From Spirochaetota bacterium (GTDB lineage Bacteria; Spirochaetota; UBA4802; JAFGJZ01): a DNA stretch of 64,000 bases. The DNA is taken from contig JAKPJF010000182.1 of assembly GCA_029554345.1 (NCBI GenBank), positions 19,054-83,053 on the forward strand, in the 5' to 3' direction. Positions 63,369 to 64,000 of the stretch are shown here, piece by piece. The notes beneath the pieces are model-generated. The model was not told the origin of the DNA. It saw only the letters and a list, made by a program, of their open reading frames with translations, and did not search any database. How positions within the stretch are numbered: the stretch's first letter is position 1; every line of letters begins with the position of its first letter. Position numbers and translations under genes: made by a program.

Positions 63369-64000
63369 TTGCAAGAATCAATCAAATGGCTAAAGCCAGG
63401 AATAAAACCGGAATCAGCACTTTCAAGCGGTCTGTTATTATACCGTACGTTTTCAGATTTATCATTTCAGACAGAGGATGATTCTATTTTTTTTGAAAGA
63501 ATGCAGCAAAAACAGGATTTAATTAAGCCCAGTTTAAAATCCAAATCTCTGTTATCCTTGACTAATGACAGTGATTCTGATTATGTAGATTATCTCTCCG
63601 AAACGGGCTTGATTCAATCAGATAAAACAGATAATTCGACATTTCTTGTAAATCCAAACAAAGGCTATTCGTTAACTTTTTTATGTTCAGAGCATTTGTG
63701 CATTAATATAATTAAAAACGGTTTGGCAATAAAATCAGCTTTGAAAGAAGCAGTTAAAATTGATAAAATAATAAATTCTGTTTCAGCATATTCTTTTTCT
63801 GAGAAATTCGGTCACGTGATGTCCTCTTTGCAGAAATCGGGCTCAGCCTCATTCGCTTATACATTTCTTCATTTGCCGGTATTGTCCTTAATAAAGGCAA
63901 CAATTGAAATTCAAAAACGATTGAGTAAAACCGGAATACTATTTGAAAATTATAACAATTCAACTGCTTCAAATAATATCGGCATTTATAGAATTTCAAA
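63369..64000 (+). CDS. mcsB: McsB-like protein with degenerate kinase residues (cut by window edge)
   Basis: About 210 residues are visible before the window ends. They align along McsB protein-arginine kinases: SALSSGLLLYRTFSD for SSRIRLARN, FLCSEHLCINI for the NEEDH strand, FGHVMSSLQKSGSASFAYTFLHLPVL for the catalytic-cysteine segment, and IGIYRIS for the following strand. The ATP-binding arginines of the first motif, the NEED acids and the catalytic cysteine (now Ser) are changed. The start is TTG 63369. The fold appears kept but kinase activity is doubtful. The C-terminal domain is outside the window. Confidence 0.75.
   Translation, partial: MQESIKWLKPGIKPESALSSGLLLYRTFSDLSFQTEDDSIFFERMQQKQDLIKPSLKSKSLLSLTNDSDSDYVDYLSETGLIQSDKTDNSTFLVNPNKGYSLTFLCSEHLCINIIKNGLAIKSALKEAVKIDKIINSVSAYSFSEKFGHVMSSLQKSGSASFAYTFLHLPVLSLIKATIEIQKRLSKTGILFENYNNSTASNNIGIYRIS

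Overview
The window is a gene-dense stretch of a low-G+C (mid-30s percent by eye) bacterial chromosome. It encodes outer-membrane-type beta-barrels, many lipoproteins and an MlaEFD-type lipid transporter, so the cell is a diderm. A CheD-containing chemotaxis operon, a linked yqeY-dnaG-rpoD cluster, an McsA/McsB pair and many Cache, STAS and lipoprotein genes would fit a spirochaete-like lineage. That placement is inference from gene content. No rRNA, tRNA, CRISPR array or intact insertion sequence was found.

Layout: 0-4.1 kb is a chemotaxis operon (STAS, cheY, cheW, cheD, cheR, second cheD, cheB). 4.1-7.1 kb holds an orphan STAS protein, a small beta-barrel, a membrane protein with bioB, and a HIT protein. 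7.1-12.2 kb is a tight operon: proA, nadD, an LCP/LytR_C protein, rsfS and a sigma-54 response regulator. 12.2-24.2 kb carries dinB, a ferredoxin, rpsU, rarA, pyrE, a YjbH-like beta-barrel, yqeY-dnaG-rpoD, a Cache protein, murB and an exonuclease fusion. 24.3-33.4 kb has a PLP decarboxylase, an exported helical protein behind a palindromic operator, mlaEFD, a glycosyltransferase and a B12/radical-SAM protein. 33.4-39.7 kb is the accessory zone: pgi, 166-bp repeats with strong hairpins, an ankyrin lipoprotein, three AT-rich orphan genes and short repeats that look like insertion-sequence ends. 39.7-43.5 kb is a leftward operon (coiled-coil protein, argD, argF, argG). 43.7-54.7 kb holds a Na/Pi transporter, pta-ackA, rlmN, a class A PBP, an M23 peptidase, a double-HTH regulator and two CNNM/CorC proteins. 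54.7-64 kb holds a YiiX-like hydrolase, ispH, a Cache lipoprotein with a hybrid kinase, an exported papain with a chagasin-like inhibitor, and mcsA with the start of a divergent mcsB.

Most of the window is conserved housekeeping: acetate and ATP metabolism (pta-ackA, pgi), arginine, proline, NAD, biotin and pyrimidine synthesis, isoprenoid synthesis (ispH), replication initiation and transcription (dnaG, rpoD), and wall growth (murB, PBP1A, M23, LCP).

The most unusual observations are these. The MlaF-like ATPase has lost its Walker A lysine, signature motif, Walker B acid and switch histidine. The McsB homologue next to McsA lacks the arginine-kinase catalytic residues. An exported papain-family protease sits one base from a chagasin-family lipoprotein. 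Two cheD paralogues flank cheR. The 35 kb intergenic region is built of tandem 166-bp repeats around a foldable multi-hairpin element.
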